Assembly: GCF_027943255.1 (NCBI RefSeq)
Contig: NC_072896.1
Span: forward strand, 33,320,501-33,384,500
Origin: Anastrepha obliqua
Taxonomy: Eukaryota; Arthropoda; Insecta; Diptera; Tephritidae
Reading direction: 5' to 3'
DNA length: 64,000 nucleotides
Part shown: positions 1 through 12,900 of the stretch, piece after piece
How positions within the stretch are numbered: position 1 is the first letter of the stretch
Layout of the letters: every line of letters begins with the position of its first letter
The notes under the pieces: generated by a model
The model's input: only the letters and a program-made list of their open reading frames with translations
Database searches by the model: none
What the model was told of the DNA's origin: nothing
Made by a program: the position numbers and the translations under genes

Positions 1-230
1 TAGTTTTCTGCTCCAACAAAAGCATTTCAAGCACAGACAGGTGGGAAAAGAGGGTCTGTACACTTGGCAGTGTAGTCATTTATACAGAGAGCTGAAAGCT
101 TTTTAGCAGAGTTGAAGAGAACATACTTTCGCGAGTCCACCCCCAAGGCTTGCGTTGCTAAATCGCCTTAGTGTTCTTCAAATACTTATAGAAGCTGCAG
201 AGTAACTTGGAACCTTTATATATAAATATG

Positions 231-477
231 ATTGGCGCTTACACCATTTGTGAGCCTTTTGTCGACTCCTCCACCTATTTGTGGTATGCGTCTTGATGTT
301 TTTCCACAAATGGAGAGCAAAACGACACTCAGAGGTTTGCTATTTTCTTTCGAGGGGGATCGCTATTATAAAACACTATTATAAAACACTTTTTCCATCC
401 ATTGGTGTTTCGTGCTCGGGTTTTCGAAACTGTGTACTTTTGAATGGTAATCACGCACCAACTCGGCTTTAGCGGCC
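231..477 (-). mobile_element. tRNA-derived SINE copy, rearranged
   Basis: Read on the minus strand it has the head (GGCCGC, then GTTGGTGCGTGATTACCATT) and the tail (CCTCCTATTTGTGG-type box, GCGCCAAT end) of the SINE at 28524, but the centre is replaced by unrelated DNA. Confidence 0.65.
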
Positions 478-689
478 ACAAAACAGCATCTTTACAAGGA
501 AATGCATTTATCTTAAGTGCTCTGCTCCCATTAACTTTTAAGTCTAAATTTGCGTTGGACTGCCGAAGATCTCTGCCAGAAACTATTGAACAAAATATAT
601 ACTTGAAAAGCGAGAAGAACGCGCAAGAGAAGTTACGCCCAGAAAGATTATCTCTGGAAGAGACCACATTGGCAAATCCCATATTTACT

Positions 690-2250
690 TACTTAGCTGG
701 CAACTACAACCGAGGGTCGGTCTTGGCCGCTACCAAAATGTTGCGCCGATCGATTCTGGATTGCGCGCGTTGACGCCAGTTAGAAGCACCAAGGGCGGTG
801 AGGTCGTCTTCGACTTGGTCTTTCCAACGTAGATGAGGACGTCCTTTTTTGCGAGTTCCCCCTGTACGTCGTGGTTCCATCTTATTCGATATGCATTATT
901 CACGTAAATCGGAGCATAGATCTTGCGAAGAATTTTTTTCTCGAAAGCTTCTAATAACCGCCCATCGGTGTTCGTCAATATCCAGGACTCAGCGCCATAT
1001 AGTAAGACCGGGAGGATGAGTGATTTATAGGGCTTTTTTCATGCATCGAGAGAGGGCTCTGCTTATCAATTACCTATCCAGCCCTAAGTAGCCCCTATTG
1101 TTGTGTTACTGCTGGATCCTAGGTAAACAAAGTCTATGCTGAACTCCTATGCCGAACTCCTAATTGTCAATCGCAACCTGCTGTCCAATACGCGTAGACT
1201 TTTTGGTTGCTGACACAAGGTCCTTTGTCTTGCCCTCATTTAACGCAAGACCCACTCGATGGGACTCTTTTTCAAGACTGGAGAAAGTTGCACTGACTGC
1301 CCGCTGAAGAATGCCAACAATATCGATATCATCAGAATAAGCGAGCAGCATGACACTTTTAAAGAAAATAGTGCCGGAGATGTCGATGTTGGCTGCGCAA
1401 ATAATATTCTCCATCATCAAATAGAAAAAAATCGCACGATTAGGGATTGTCTTGTCTGAAACCGCGCTTTGTTTCAAATGGCTCCGAAAGATCTTTTACC
1501 AATTCTCACTGCGCTGGTGTGTGTTAGGGTCAACCTGAAAGCCAGATGAGCTTTCCCAGGATGCCATGGCGTTATACAGGTGATCCCTTATCGTACTGTG
1601 GAATTCAGCTTTGTACTCGACGGAAAGATGGTGGGCGTCGATCTGCTTCTCTTGGGCCTTCTTCAGGGTTTGGCTTAGTGTGAAAATCTTTTGAATGGTA
1701 GATTTACCAGACCTGAAACCACACTGATAAGGCCCAGTCAGAGAGATGTTAGCCGCTGGACATGCCTTCAACCGACCATGTTTTGCCTATGAGTATTTAT
1801 ATGCTTTTCGTTAGTTCATCACCTCCAGCCTTGAAAAGCTCTGGTGGTAGGCCATCCGCACCCGCACTTCTCAAGACCTCGTCATAGTCGGGCGGTGGAA
1901 AAAGCACTACTTAGATCAACTCCTCCATTGGTGGAGGGATTCGCGTCATCCCCATTTAGTAGTTCTGAGAAGTGACGCCTCCATATCATCGACATGGTTT
2001 GTAAGTCCGTTACCAGCTTTCCGTTTTCGTTCCTGTAGGAAAAGACATCGGTGTTGGAACCATTCGTGAACCGTCTTATTTTTTCGAAGAATTTTCTTTT
2101 AATGAAATCCTTAACAGAAAAGCAGGCAAATTTATGCGGAGCCTGCACGTTTCGAAAACTACCAAGCAACGAATGTACACGACGATCTTGGGGCATTCCT
2201 ACGAAACTCGGTTCTTTGTCACTGGAGGGACATATAGCTTTGTGCTACCT
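690..2250 (-). mobile_element. RTE-like LINE, decayed, most of the RT region
   Basis: Minus-strand fragments read in order through several frame breaks: ALNEGKTK and AYSDDIDIVG (the catalytic box, with Ser for the usual Ala), GPYQCGFRSGKST and QIDAHHLSVEYKAEF (RT fingers and palm), and KKILRKIYAPIYVNNAYR near the C terminus. Stops and shifts make it a relic. The clade is assigned from the C-terminal block shared with 23585; LINE identity is firmer than clade. Confidence 0.7.
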
Positions 2251-2659
2251 CCGGACGGCAGATAGTTTAGATTTAAAAAAGTTAATAATAACGTCAACTG
2301 GTAGCCTATATAGCTTAGGGGGGGCTGCGCGGGGTCATATATGAAAACTTATAGCGGTTGGAGATGAAAGATAATTTTCACCCCGTCTCCATCCCATTAA
2401 TCATTGCAACCACATCATTACTAACATCTGGAGTCGTTTATGCGATTGATTGATTGCACGAATTTAACCAATTAATCTTTAATTGTGAGCACATACATAC
2501 ATACATACATATGTCGGGCCCACGATGACACAGTACAGACTTGATTTGGAGAGGCATCAAATTTTGAGTGGAACGAACATAAATCGCTGCCAGGAAGTAA
2601 ACAAAGAACGCGCTATTGCGTCTGGCCTAAATTTACTGGCAAAGCAAATCAATGAAAAT

Positions 2660-3882
2660 ACGAATTCCCGTTGCCACAAAGGCTACAAAGGAATTTCACA
2701 TTTGTTGTTGTTTATATTTTTATAGACCAAAAGCGCGACACAGCAAACGACAACAAACGACAGCGAGTGCAATACGAACGAGAGGTAAAGACCGGTCGCT
2801 CGTATGTAAGATCGGACGGCCAGTCGAGCGGTCGGTCGGTCGGTCGGGGCGTGCTCGGCTAAGTAAGTGCAATACAAATGTACCATACACAAGTGTGTGT
2901 GGAGGCCAAAAAATGTCCGCGGATCAGTGCCAGAGTGCGGTTGGTATTTCCAAAACACAAATATGTACACACACGCACACACATGAGCGTGAGCAATAAT
3001 ATTGGTCGTTATGAATTTGAGTGTCGTTCGCTGTTGTTGTTTTTTTTCAGTTATTACTGCCGCTCTAGTGTTGTTTGTATGTTTGCGTCTAGGGGAAAAA
3101 CAAATACATTCATAGAAAATATAAACAAACACGAATGAGAGCGACAGCTCGTTAAGAAAAGCCGACGACAGTCAATGCAATAAAGCCTTGTACCGCAATG
3201 TTGACAGCCACAGTAACAGCAACAGCAGCAACAACAACTATAACTAATACATGAATAAAGCGGAGAGCGGGCAATAATAACAACAGCAAGCGCACGGCGC
3301 TAATAGCAGGAAGCAGCATTTTTTTAGTGAATAGCGCACATTATTTCTTTGAAGAAAATATGCTTATTTTTAATAATTTTTATTTTTTTTTTATGTCTCT
3401 CAAGGCGAACAGCGGAATGTCTAAGAGGCAGCAGGAGCAGTCACAATGTGGGAGATGTGAAGTTAAGAAATATTGTCTAATTATTTCCGTGCCGTCGCCA
3501 TGCTCAGTGTGCGCTAAATTTTTCTACGACTGGATGGTTGCTGGTACAAATTCAAAAATATTTCGAGTGTGTTTTCGAATGGAGGCGGCGGTGGTCGCGA
3601 CCGCGTTGTGGCAATAGTAATGTGAAGTGAAGTGAAGTGAAAAAAGTCACAGAAATAAATGGAATAGAGAAAAATACATATATATTTATAACACGGGCAT
3701 GCAATTAATTTTTACGTAATATTTTGACTTTGTTTTTTGTATTAAATTTGTAAAAAATGTGACTTCTTATGTGAAATGTGATTGATGGTTTTTAAAAGTA
3801 GATACTTAAATAGATTGTTTAAGAAAAATCTGAGCATTAATTGCGAGTAAAACGTGTTTCTAAACTGGAGACACTGTGAAAA
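2660..3882 (+). promoter_or_regulatory. Likely promoter and 5' leader region of receptor A
   Basis: No coding feature is seen. The stretch has GGTC repeats (2828-2848), CAA/CAG-rich tracts (3210-3240), a GTGAA repeat (3622-3641) and a TATA-like run (3678-3690), which suits an insect 5' leader. It is placed by its position before the ATG; the transcription start is unknown. Confidence 0.3.
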
Positions 3883-3979
3883 ATGCATATCGGAAGCATT
3901 TTCGGCCCACTGCTGCTGCTGATCGTAGTCAAGATCACACACGAATTCAACGATGGCGGCAAAGTGGAAGTGAAAGTTG
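3883..3979 (+). CDS. Receptor A exon 1: start codon and signal peptide
   Basis: The reading begins MHIGSIFGPLLLL, a hydrophobic signal peptide, and ends VEVKV plus one base before a GTAATG donor. It matches receptor B exon 1 in phase and in its ending (IEVIKV). An in-frame TGA lies six bases upstream of the ATG, and A is at -3. Confidence 0.85.
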
Positions 3980-6900
3980 GTAATGAAGTGAAGAGAAAAT
4001 GTTAAAAATCGCAGTATTTAGTTGGAAACGAAAAATTTTCTGTTAAAGAAAATATAGATGGAGACAAAAGTTCTGAGCGTTTTCTGATTTGGAGTGAGTG
4101 CAATGAGTCACATTGTACGCCGATTGAAAGGTGACATTTGAAAAGCAATAAAATAAAAGCTCTTTGATAATCTTATGCTTGCTGAAGCCAGTTGGGTGTT
4201 ACCCAAAACGGTGAAAAAAGAAAAAAAAAATCGATACATTGCTTAGCACAACAGTACGACACAGCGAAAAGTCGGAGCAGGTGGGTAAAAAATGTGAGGG
4301 AGCCCCAATTTGTATCAAATACAACAACAAAGCGGTGGTTCAAGCAATTAAGCTTTGGATGGCAAAGATGAAGCACGCTATGGTCGCTCAATGGTCCCGA
4401 ATTTCGAGAAAAATCGTGGAGTCGGACCAGAATGTGAGCCTTATTCCATTGTGCAGGAAAATGGGGACTAGCCAGAAAACTGGCTTGAAAATGGCTGGCC
4501 TCAGGAAGAAGCTCGATGTATGTAGGTGTGCCACACGACTGGATACAAAATAGCTTAATGCTATTCTTTGCTAGAACGTAATCTCCGTGTATGAAACACC
4601 AAATGATAGAAAAACTTTTTTCTAATATAATAGCGGTCGTCTTTCGGCAAGCAATGGGAAGACTCCAAATGTATTTCTGCCATAAAAAAGCTCCTTATAA
4701 AAAACCATTTGCCTTTCGGAGTCAGCCTAAAATTGTCGGTCCCACAAATAGGAGGAGAAGCTCTTTTGGAGGAGAAGCATTTTTGGAGCGGATGCTAACC
4801 GGTTAATGTTCACATACAAGAACAACAACCGAAAAAAATTGTTCTCAAATCGACGACAGCCGATCCAAATGATTAGATTAGATTTGTGGGGGGTTGGACA
4901 AGTCCAAGCACTCAGCCAGGAGACCATTGTATTACACCCGGATACAGATTTCAGTAGAAATAATAGAGAGATAGAAAAGTTAAAATTTGGGTGGTAAGAC
5001 GGAAAAACTAGTTTGAAGTCACTCTTCCACAAATCTCTTGGATTTATTGATGAACTTTAAGAGATCCGGAAGAGGAAGCGTATGAACTTTATCCTTACTC
5101 AGTATATCGCAACCCAATATCCTAAGTCTGATTCTGGAAAACGTCGGACAGCTACAGAGAAAATGCTCTGCAGCGTCGTCATCCTCAAGACAGGATAGGC
5201 ATATCGGGTTGTTAAGGATCCCCATGGCAGTCATATGCTGACCACAGGCGTTGTGCTCTGTGATTACACCCACCAGTACTCTCAGGTCCTTTCTACTGAG
5301 TTCTAGGAGAAAGGTTCCTGTTTGGTTCTTTCACAAAGCACTTGGCTACTCTGCACGAGTTCAACCCAGACTAATGTCCTCTATGGGTAGACCTCATGAT
5401 GTCGTCAATCCATAGTTGAATCGATGTGGAATTGACACCTAGAAAGGGTTTAGGGCCTACTGGCATACTTGCAGAGCCTTCATTAGCCAGTTTATCAGCT
5501 AACTTGTTCTCTGTAATGTCACAATGTCCAGGTACCCAAATAAGACTAACTTTGTTATGTTTTGCAACACTTTATTTTTGTCCTACATTCACTGACTAAC
5601 TTGGATGTGCAGCGTTGGTTAGCAAGGGCTTTCAGTGCAGCTTGACTGTCATTACAAATTCCAGTATGCCACGTTCAAGATGACATAGACTTCCGTAAAT
5701 AATACCGTGGCCAACTGTCCTGTGGCATTCAAATGATGTCCAAATCCGGATTAAGAGCCAGTAAAGGCTAAGACGAATGGGTCTGGTGGTGAACGAGGAC
5801 AAAACGAGTACCTCTTGATCAAACAAGCAGTCGGCGCTCTACGACGGTGTATCGGCACCCATGTCTCTGTTGACAATTATGATTGCGAGGTTGTAAGAGA
5901 CTTCGTTTATTTAGAAACCAGCATTAACACCGATAACAATGTCGGCCTTGAAATTCAACGGAGAATCTCTCTTGCCTACAAGTGCTACTTTGGAGTAAGT
6001 ACAGGTAATTGAGTAGTAAAGCCCTCTGTCGACCAACAAAACTAACACTCGACAAGGCTCCCATCATGCCCGTTCTAATGTATGGCGCATAAGCGTGGAC
6101 GATGACAACATCCGATGAAGCGAGATTCTGCGGAAGATTTTTGGACCTTTGCACGTTGGCAACGGCGAATATCGCAGGCGATGGAACGATGAGCTGTACG
6201 AGCTTTACGACGACATAGACATAGCGCAGCGAATTAAGATCCAGCGGCTACGTTGGCTGGGTCATGTCATCTGAATGGATACAAACGCTCCGGCTTTGAA
6301 AGTATTCGATGCGATACCAGCTGGTGTTAACAGAGGAAGAGGCCTCCTCTGTATTGGAAAGATGGAGAAGGACTTGGTATCACTTGGGGCGTCCAACTGG
6401 CGCCGGTTAGCACGAGAAAGAAACTACTGCGCGCTTTGTTAAAATTGCGGAAGCGGTTATTGCGCTAATCAAGAAGAAGAAGAAGAAGCAGAAAGGCTAA
6501 GACAACATCACTATGAGTTGCTCCTATCAGTTCAAGCACTCAAATCCGAATTCTCGACCAACAACAGATCAACTTGAAGCAGGCAATCGACCGGAATTGA
6601 CTATTAGGAAGAGTGTTGCCTTCCAGGAAGCAAGGCCAGATTGCAAATACCTTTAGCAATACCTCACAAGCTCCATCATATTCATCAAAATCTGACATTA
6701 TGCGATTATCAATCTAAAGGGATGGAAATAAAGGGAAAACGCTCAGAGTTTTTATTTCACCTATTTTTGTTTTTTTGGACTCTATGCGCTGAGTAAAGTT
6801 TTGTCTTAGGTTTCATATGTATAACTCACGCCATCGTTTGCGAATACTCTAGTTTCGATTCCTTGCAGGCGTACTTTTCTTTCGCGACGAGGGCGATATT

Positions 6901-9900
6901 GAAAAGAGTTTTGACGAGGCATTCCGAGTGATTAATAACAATCAGTTATTTGGTGTAAGTTTCGAAACGATTAAGCGGTATGTGCCCAGCGACGATAGCT
7001 ATATACTCCAACAGTTAAGTAAGTATCTATGCATGATGATGAAAATGTATATGGGTATATGTGAATTACTCAGATATGAAATGACGAATGAAATGTGAGG
7101 GAAAATTTCATAACCAATGATGAAAAAGTATTAAAAAGGATTAAGAAAAATTTTAAATATTTATTGCATCATAAATCTATACAGCTATTTGTATAAATAA
7201 AAAAAGGCGAAATATGCAAAAAAAAATTTAATTTATTTTTTAAATTTAATTTTAATTTTTTTTCGTGTTTAATATCTGCAGAGGCTAACTTCAATGTTCG
7301 GTTTTTTTATTACACAGCCTCCTATTCGAACTTTTTACTGAAAAATGTATAAAGTTACAGCGGCTGCCACCCTGTATGTTGCAGAGCGACCTACTTAGGT
7401 CAATTGGCCTGTTTTAACACTCATGGACGAACGAATTTTAATACACCACTGCTTCTCTTTAGTGAAACACTGGAAATACTGAGTGTCCATGAGCCGAAGT
7501 ATGCGAAATATTCGAAAAAATACTTTTTAAGATATTGATTTCGATTTTTAGCCTGAGTGAAATTTTTTTTTAGTTTCTTTGACGGGACAAACTAGCAAGT
7601 ACATCATTCAAACAACTTGTGGTGTCAAGGAGCCAAGGTGGTCGCTTCTTAACACATCAGTGCCAAAGACCTCAAGCTTCATTCGAGCGAAGGCTGGGCA
7701 GACGCCCATATAAAGTGGCTGGTTAATGACAGAAGGATCTGCGACAGTTGGTCGGATATGACAAATAACATCAGTTTTGTCCATCTGCAGCCTCACTCAG
7801 CCCGCCAAGCTTGCGTGTAGGCAGAAGTAACCTATTTGCTAACCGTGGCTTTGATGGCTGCAGAAGGGAGTGGCAGAACGGGCTCGGGGCCAAAGAAGTT
7901 GCTGCTAGCAAATGGGTTGCTTAATTGGCCTCCGAGCCCATCCTAGCTAAAAAGTCAGAAGTCTCATTCGCCGCGATACCCACGTGACCCGGGACACATG
8001 TTAGCATGAGGATATTATTTCTACCGGTAACTAAGAGCACGGTGTAGTTTTGTCTCGCTGGAACTGTGCTCGATCATGTAGCCATCCGGTAAAATGCGAA
8101 CACAGTGTTTGCTGGGGTCATTTTCAGGGTTTGATCACAATTGTGCCTCTGGCAGCACCACACTGTATCTCTTTTCGACTACTACTCCTGATGGCATGGA
8201 GTCAAAGGGCACAGAGAGGATCATTGAATCGACATCCATGCTTTCTCTGTTGTCCAATGCCGGACAGGGGCCGTACCGATTCCCATTGTGTTTCAGCCTG
8301 CAGATGGCCTTCAGCATCTAATACCGGGCCTGAAGTAGTCGGAAAAGCTCCCGTGCAACAGATGACTACAGTGCGTTGTAGTCTTGTTAAGGTCCTCCAC
8401 ACTCCCACGAGAGAGGTCACTGATGTATAGGTGATAATAGATCTTATCATAGCTGTGTAGATCCATAAGATCTTGTTAGTAGAAAGACCTCACGTTTTCC
8501 CAAAGACACCCTTGCACTGCCAGGCTGTCAGTGCTTTGAATGACTTTGTTTCAACGTGTGACTTCCAAAGGAGTTTACTATCGAGGATTACTGCAAGATA
8601 TTTGATTTCTTTGGATAGCTGAATTGTGACTCCTTTTAACTTAGGCAGAACGAGCCTATCAAGCTTTATTTCTTTTGGTAAAGAGGACAATACCTGTCTT
8701 GGTAGTGTTTGCCGATAGCCCATTAGCACATCATCAAGTGTCAATCATATCACAGGAACGGCCAAGCGAGATTAGCCAGTTTCGTTTTACTAGAACCGCA
8801 TGTGTTTTTCAGGCCAATCTGCTATTTGTTAGCTCAAAGAGAGACGATCGAAGCCGAAATTTGTAAGAGGGTAGACGGGTGCTCACGTTAAGGGCACAGG
8901 TTACTGAGTGTCTGCAACGTTGTTCTCAGGTAGTATAATAAAGTGAAGGTTTTGCCTCAATCGCCATTGCTTTGATTTAAAAAATGTTTTTTGTTGATGG
9001 TATTGTGCATTTTCTCCCATAAGAAAAACAAATTTTTTATGGAGGAAAACTTCAGCACCCTAAGCTAAAAAAAATCAGTGTCCAAAATCAGTGCGATTTT
9101 TGAAGAACTTCAAATTTGACTTAAAATTGAAAGATCTATAAAACGCCCTAATTATGTATATATATATATAAGGTAGGGTTCCGTCGTTGAGTGCTGTGGC
9201 CACTAAAACAATCCTTTCTCCTCTTCTGAGGGGTCTTCCTTCCCAGAACTACTATCTGCATTACTTCGGCAGGGCCCAGAAAGACGCCCAACGACGATAA
9301 AATGGACTAGTTCTATTCACTCAGGTTTTGGCCCACCATGCTTGTAGCCAGCTTCATGCTATAGACTCGTTATCTTATATCTATGTCTGTGAGGCTTCGC
9401 TTTATGGTACTGCGTTGAGGTCTTCTCTTTTTTCGGTAATACACCTTCAACATATCTTTTAACTGTATTCCAGTTGTCCCCGCGTTTAAGCATCTTGCCG
9501 ATCATATTGGTCGGCGCGTTGTCGCCAATTTGCTCCCTCAGAGTATCTCTTTTCACGAGCCGTCTGTCGCAATTAAAAAACGTGTGTCTGACGTCATCGC
9601 TCGGTGCTTCGCAGTATATGCATCTGGGGTCACTTACCTTACCCATGCGGTATAGGTATTTCCAGAAGTACCCGTGGCCCGAGAGGTACTGAGTCATGAA
9701 ATAGCCAACTTCCCCGAAATTCCTTTGATCTCATTTACCTATTGCAGGAATGAGCTTCGCCGTTCATCTACCTCTCGATTCAGTGTCCCATCGGCTTTGC
9801 CACCGCTGCATGGTTTGGCATGTCCGTTCCGCGGCGTTAGTGGGGGCGTGTTTTTTCTTAGCGTATTACGTTTAATGAGCTCCAGGCCATGGTCGTCAAG

Positions 9901-12900
9901 CTAAAATTGGGTTCTTAACATGACTTGGTTCAGCTTCATCCTGGCATACTCGGTATCTCGCGCTGTTATGATCGCCGCTATATCGTCCGTGTGCCCCACC
10001 GGATATGTGTCTTCTGGCATTTCTATACTCAGGATCTCGTCGTAGCTCAGATTTCAGAGATCCGGGCCGAGTATAGATTCTTGAGCTGCGCCAGATGTTA
10101 CCGCTTTAGTTTCTTGACCATCTGGTGTACTGTACAGAACTTCACGCTCGCTCATGTAGCTCTGGAGGATCCTTAGCAGGTATGTAGGTGGTCAGAACCT
10201 TTCTCGCAGTACTGTTATTATGTCCACCGTAAGCTATTAAAGCCCTTTCGTCATCAAGCGTTGCCAGGAAGATGATGCGTCTCGGGTAGGAATGTCCGCT
10301 GCACGATCTACTCTGCTTACCACGACCTGCAGCTCCCATTGAGCACACAGCTTTCTTAAACCCAATACTTGAGTCAAAATATTGCTTAGACTGCCCAATG
10401 AGATTCCTCGGGCTTCTGCCAAATCTCTTTCAGTCACTCGATGATTTTTCAATACCATAGCTTATACTTTTTTACGATTTCTGGTGTTCTTGCTGTTTTT
10501 GGACGTCCTTGACGTGGATCGTCTTCAAAACGTTTAAGTTCAGCTACCCATCTTTTTACTAATCGATGCCGAAAAGTCCTTATACACTTTGAACATTCGT
10601 TCATAAATTTCCTTTTGCTTTTAAACCTTCGAAAAATAAAAATTCAATCACTGCCCGATACTTGATTTTTTCCATTGTAGAAAATATTTTGACACGTCGA
10701 TACTAAATGGTTTGTAAATAAATAATGAATTGATACATATATTGAAATGAAACTTAGCAGCATAGCAAAAAGAAAGTGTAAGCTAGTAGCAACGGCCTCT
10801 CTTATCGAACCGCGAAAATTATTGAACAACCTAGTAAGGCACCAAACTGTGACCTTTTGGTCGTGAAGAAAGTGTTGCTCAATGAATTGAGGTTTCTCGG
10901 TGGTATAAAACAGACAATTTGGTTTACTTACTCCTCCTTTAAATGTGAAATATGCCTCGTTAGACGGGGAAATGTTTCGATTTTTAGTTTTTATAACTGA
11001 GAAGTCATTTTTAATGTATCGGTCAGTCCATAAGTTCGCGCGTTTTTTAAAGGTGGTTTTAAAATTAATAAAAAAGATGTTCAAAGTATTTATTAATCAA
11101 TGATATATTTTTTGCTTCATTATTTACAATGTCTTCCCAACGTTTAGGCAAATTTTTAATTCCCTGCTCAAAAAATTGTTTGTCCTTGGAGCCAAAATAC
11201 GCTTCGATATCACTTTTTATAGCTTCTTTTGAGGAGTAGTTCTTGTTACTCATATGGGATGGAGTCCACGGAAAAGGTGGTAATCACAAGGTGCAATATC
11301 CGGAGAGTATGGTGGATGCGGCATTAGCTCCCATCCAAACTCGTTCAGCTTGCCTAATGTTTGCCTTGCGGTATGAGGTCTTGCGTTGTCGTGGTGAAGC
11401 AAAACTTTGCGTCTATTCACTAAAAACGGTCGATTTTTTTTAAGTGCCTCATTCAGGTTTGATAGCTGATGGGAATAATAATCAGCAGTTATCGTCTGGT
11501 TTCGTTCCAGAAGTTCATAATAAATAATACCGGCCATAACCCACCAAATAGACAGGAGAATCTTCTTGGGGTGAAGGCCATCTCTAGGGGTCGGTTCTGG
11601 TGTTTCATCTTTATCTAACCATTAGCGTTTGCGAACTGGATTACTGTAAAGGACCCATTTTTCATCACCAGTAACGATACGGTTCAAAAAACTTTCATTT
11701 CCAAGCCGTTGCAGCAGCTGAGAACACACATTCACTCTCTGCTGAAACCTTTCCCAACGGAACCAGGTGCCTGTGAATTTTTCCATGCGATGAATTTAAC
11801 CTCTGAGCTATCATATCGACTGTCAAATTTGGCTCAGCTTCCACGAGTTCGAGCAAGGCGTCGGAGTTAATGACGACCAGCGCGCAGGGCATCCTCCACG
11901 TCGCAGTTATCACTTCGGAATTTTGAAAACTACTTTTGCGCAGTCCTTACACTCACGTATCCTCTACGTGAACAGTGTTTATTATAGCAGCAGTTGTTGT
12001 TGTTATAGCAGCAGTTGTTGCATTTTTACCACTTTTATAAAAAAAATACAAAATATGCCTCTTATACGCGTTCGAAGATTCCATTTAATTTTTTAATAAC
12101 CGTGCTTCTATCCGCGACTAAAATCACTTGTTGAATGCACAATATATCAAAGAAAATATAAATAGTTCCGCTATATTTCGGGAATAATTTTTTGTATGCA
12201 AAAATCGTACAAAAACGAAAATATGGGTAAAATACGCACGAACTTATGGAATGACCTGATGTATATTTCAACATACGCGCTCTTTCGGAATGACCTTTTC
12301 CATAGTATAAATGTTTTCGACTTCGCGCTGCCAACGCGGTATCAGAATAACCAGCCTGAGAGTTCTGTCAAAAGTTGTAAAGTTTTATGATTTCCCGATG
12401 CTTTAAATGGCCAATTCACATTTTTGAATAATTAAATAAATTTTCTAATAAATTCATAGAATTATTCACAGTGTTCGGTTGTCACTCTGTTGGAGAATCA
12501 TGCAGCTTATACGTAATGCGAGTGTATAAAAAGATGCAAAATATTTCAAAATTCCTTCATGCGGTTTTTTCCAAATTCTTAGTTAGTAGGTGTAAAAATG
12601 TTTGCTGAACAATTGCGAGATTGCTATTAATTTCTTTAATAAATTCTGGTAGTGCATAAAAAAAATTTTATTTTTAAAATTTAAAACATTTTCACTTTCA
12701 ATTAACAATCTTTCTTATTTGTCTCTTCCAAACATTTCAGCTTGTGAATTGCTTTCAGATGGCGTTGCTGCTATTTTCGGACCAAGTTCAAAGGCGTCTA
12801 GTGGTGAGTGGAATCAAATGCGACGAAAAATGCGCCAACACTTTTGCTGCTGCTATTTGATTTTTATTTTTTGTGATCGAAAAGAATTTATGTATGTAAT

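Noticed and set aside
2683..3132. 149-residue minus-strand frame
   Set aside because: No domain, overlaps low-complexity leader DNA and has Thr/Gln-rich composition.
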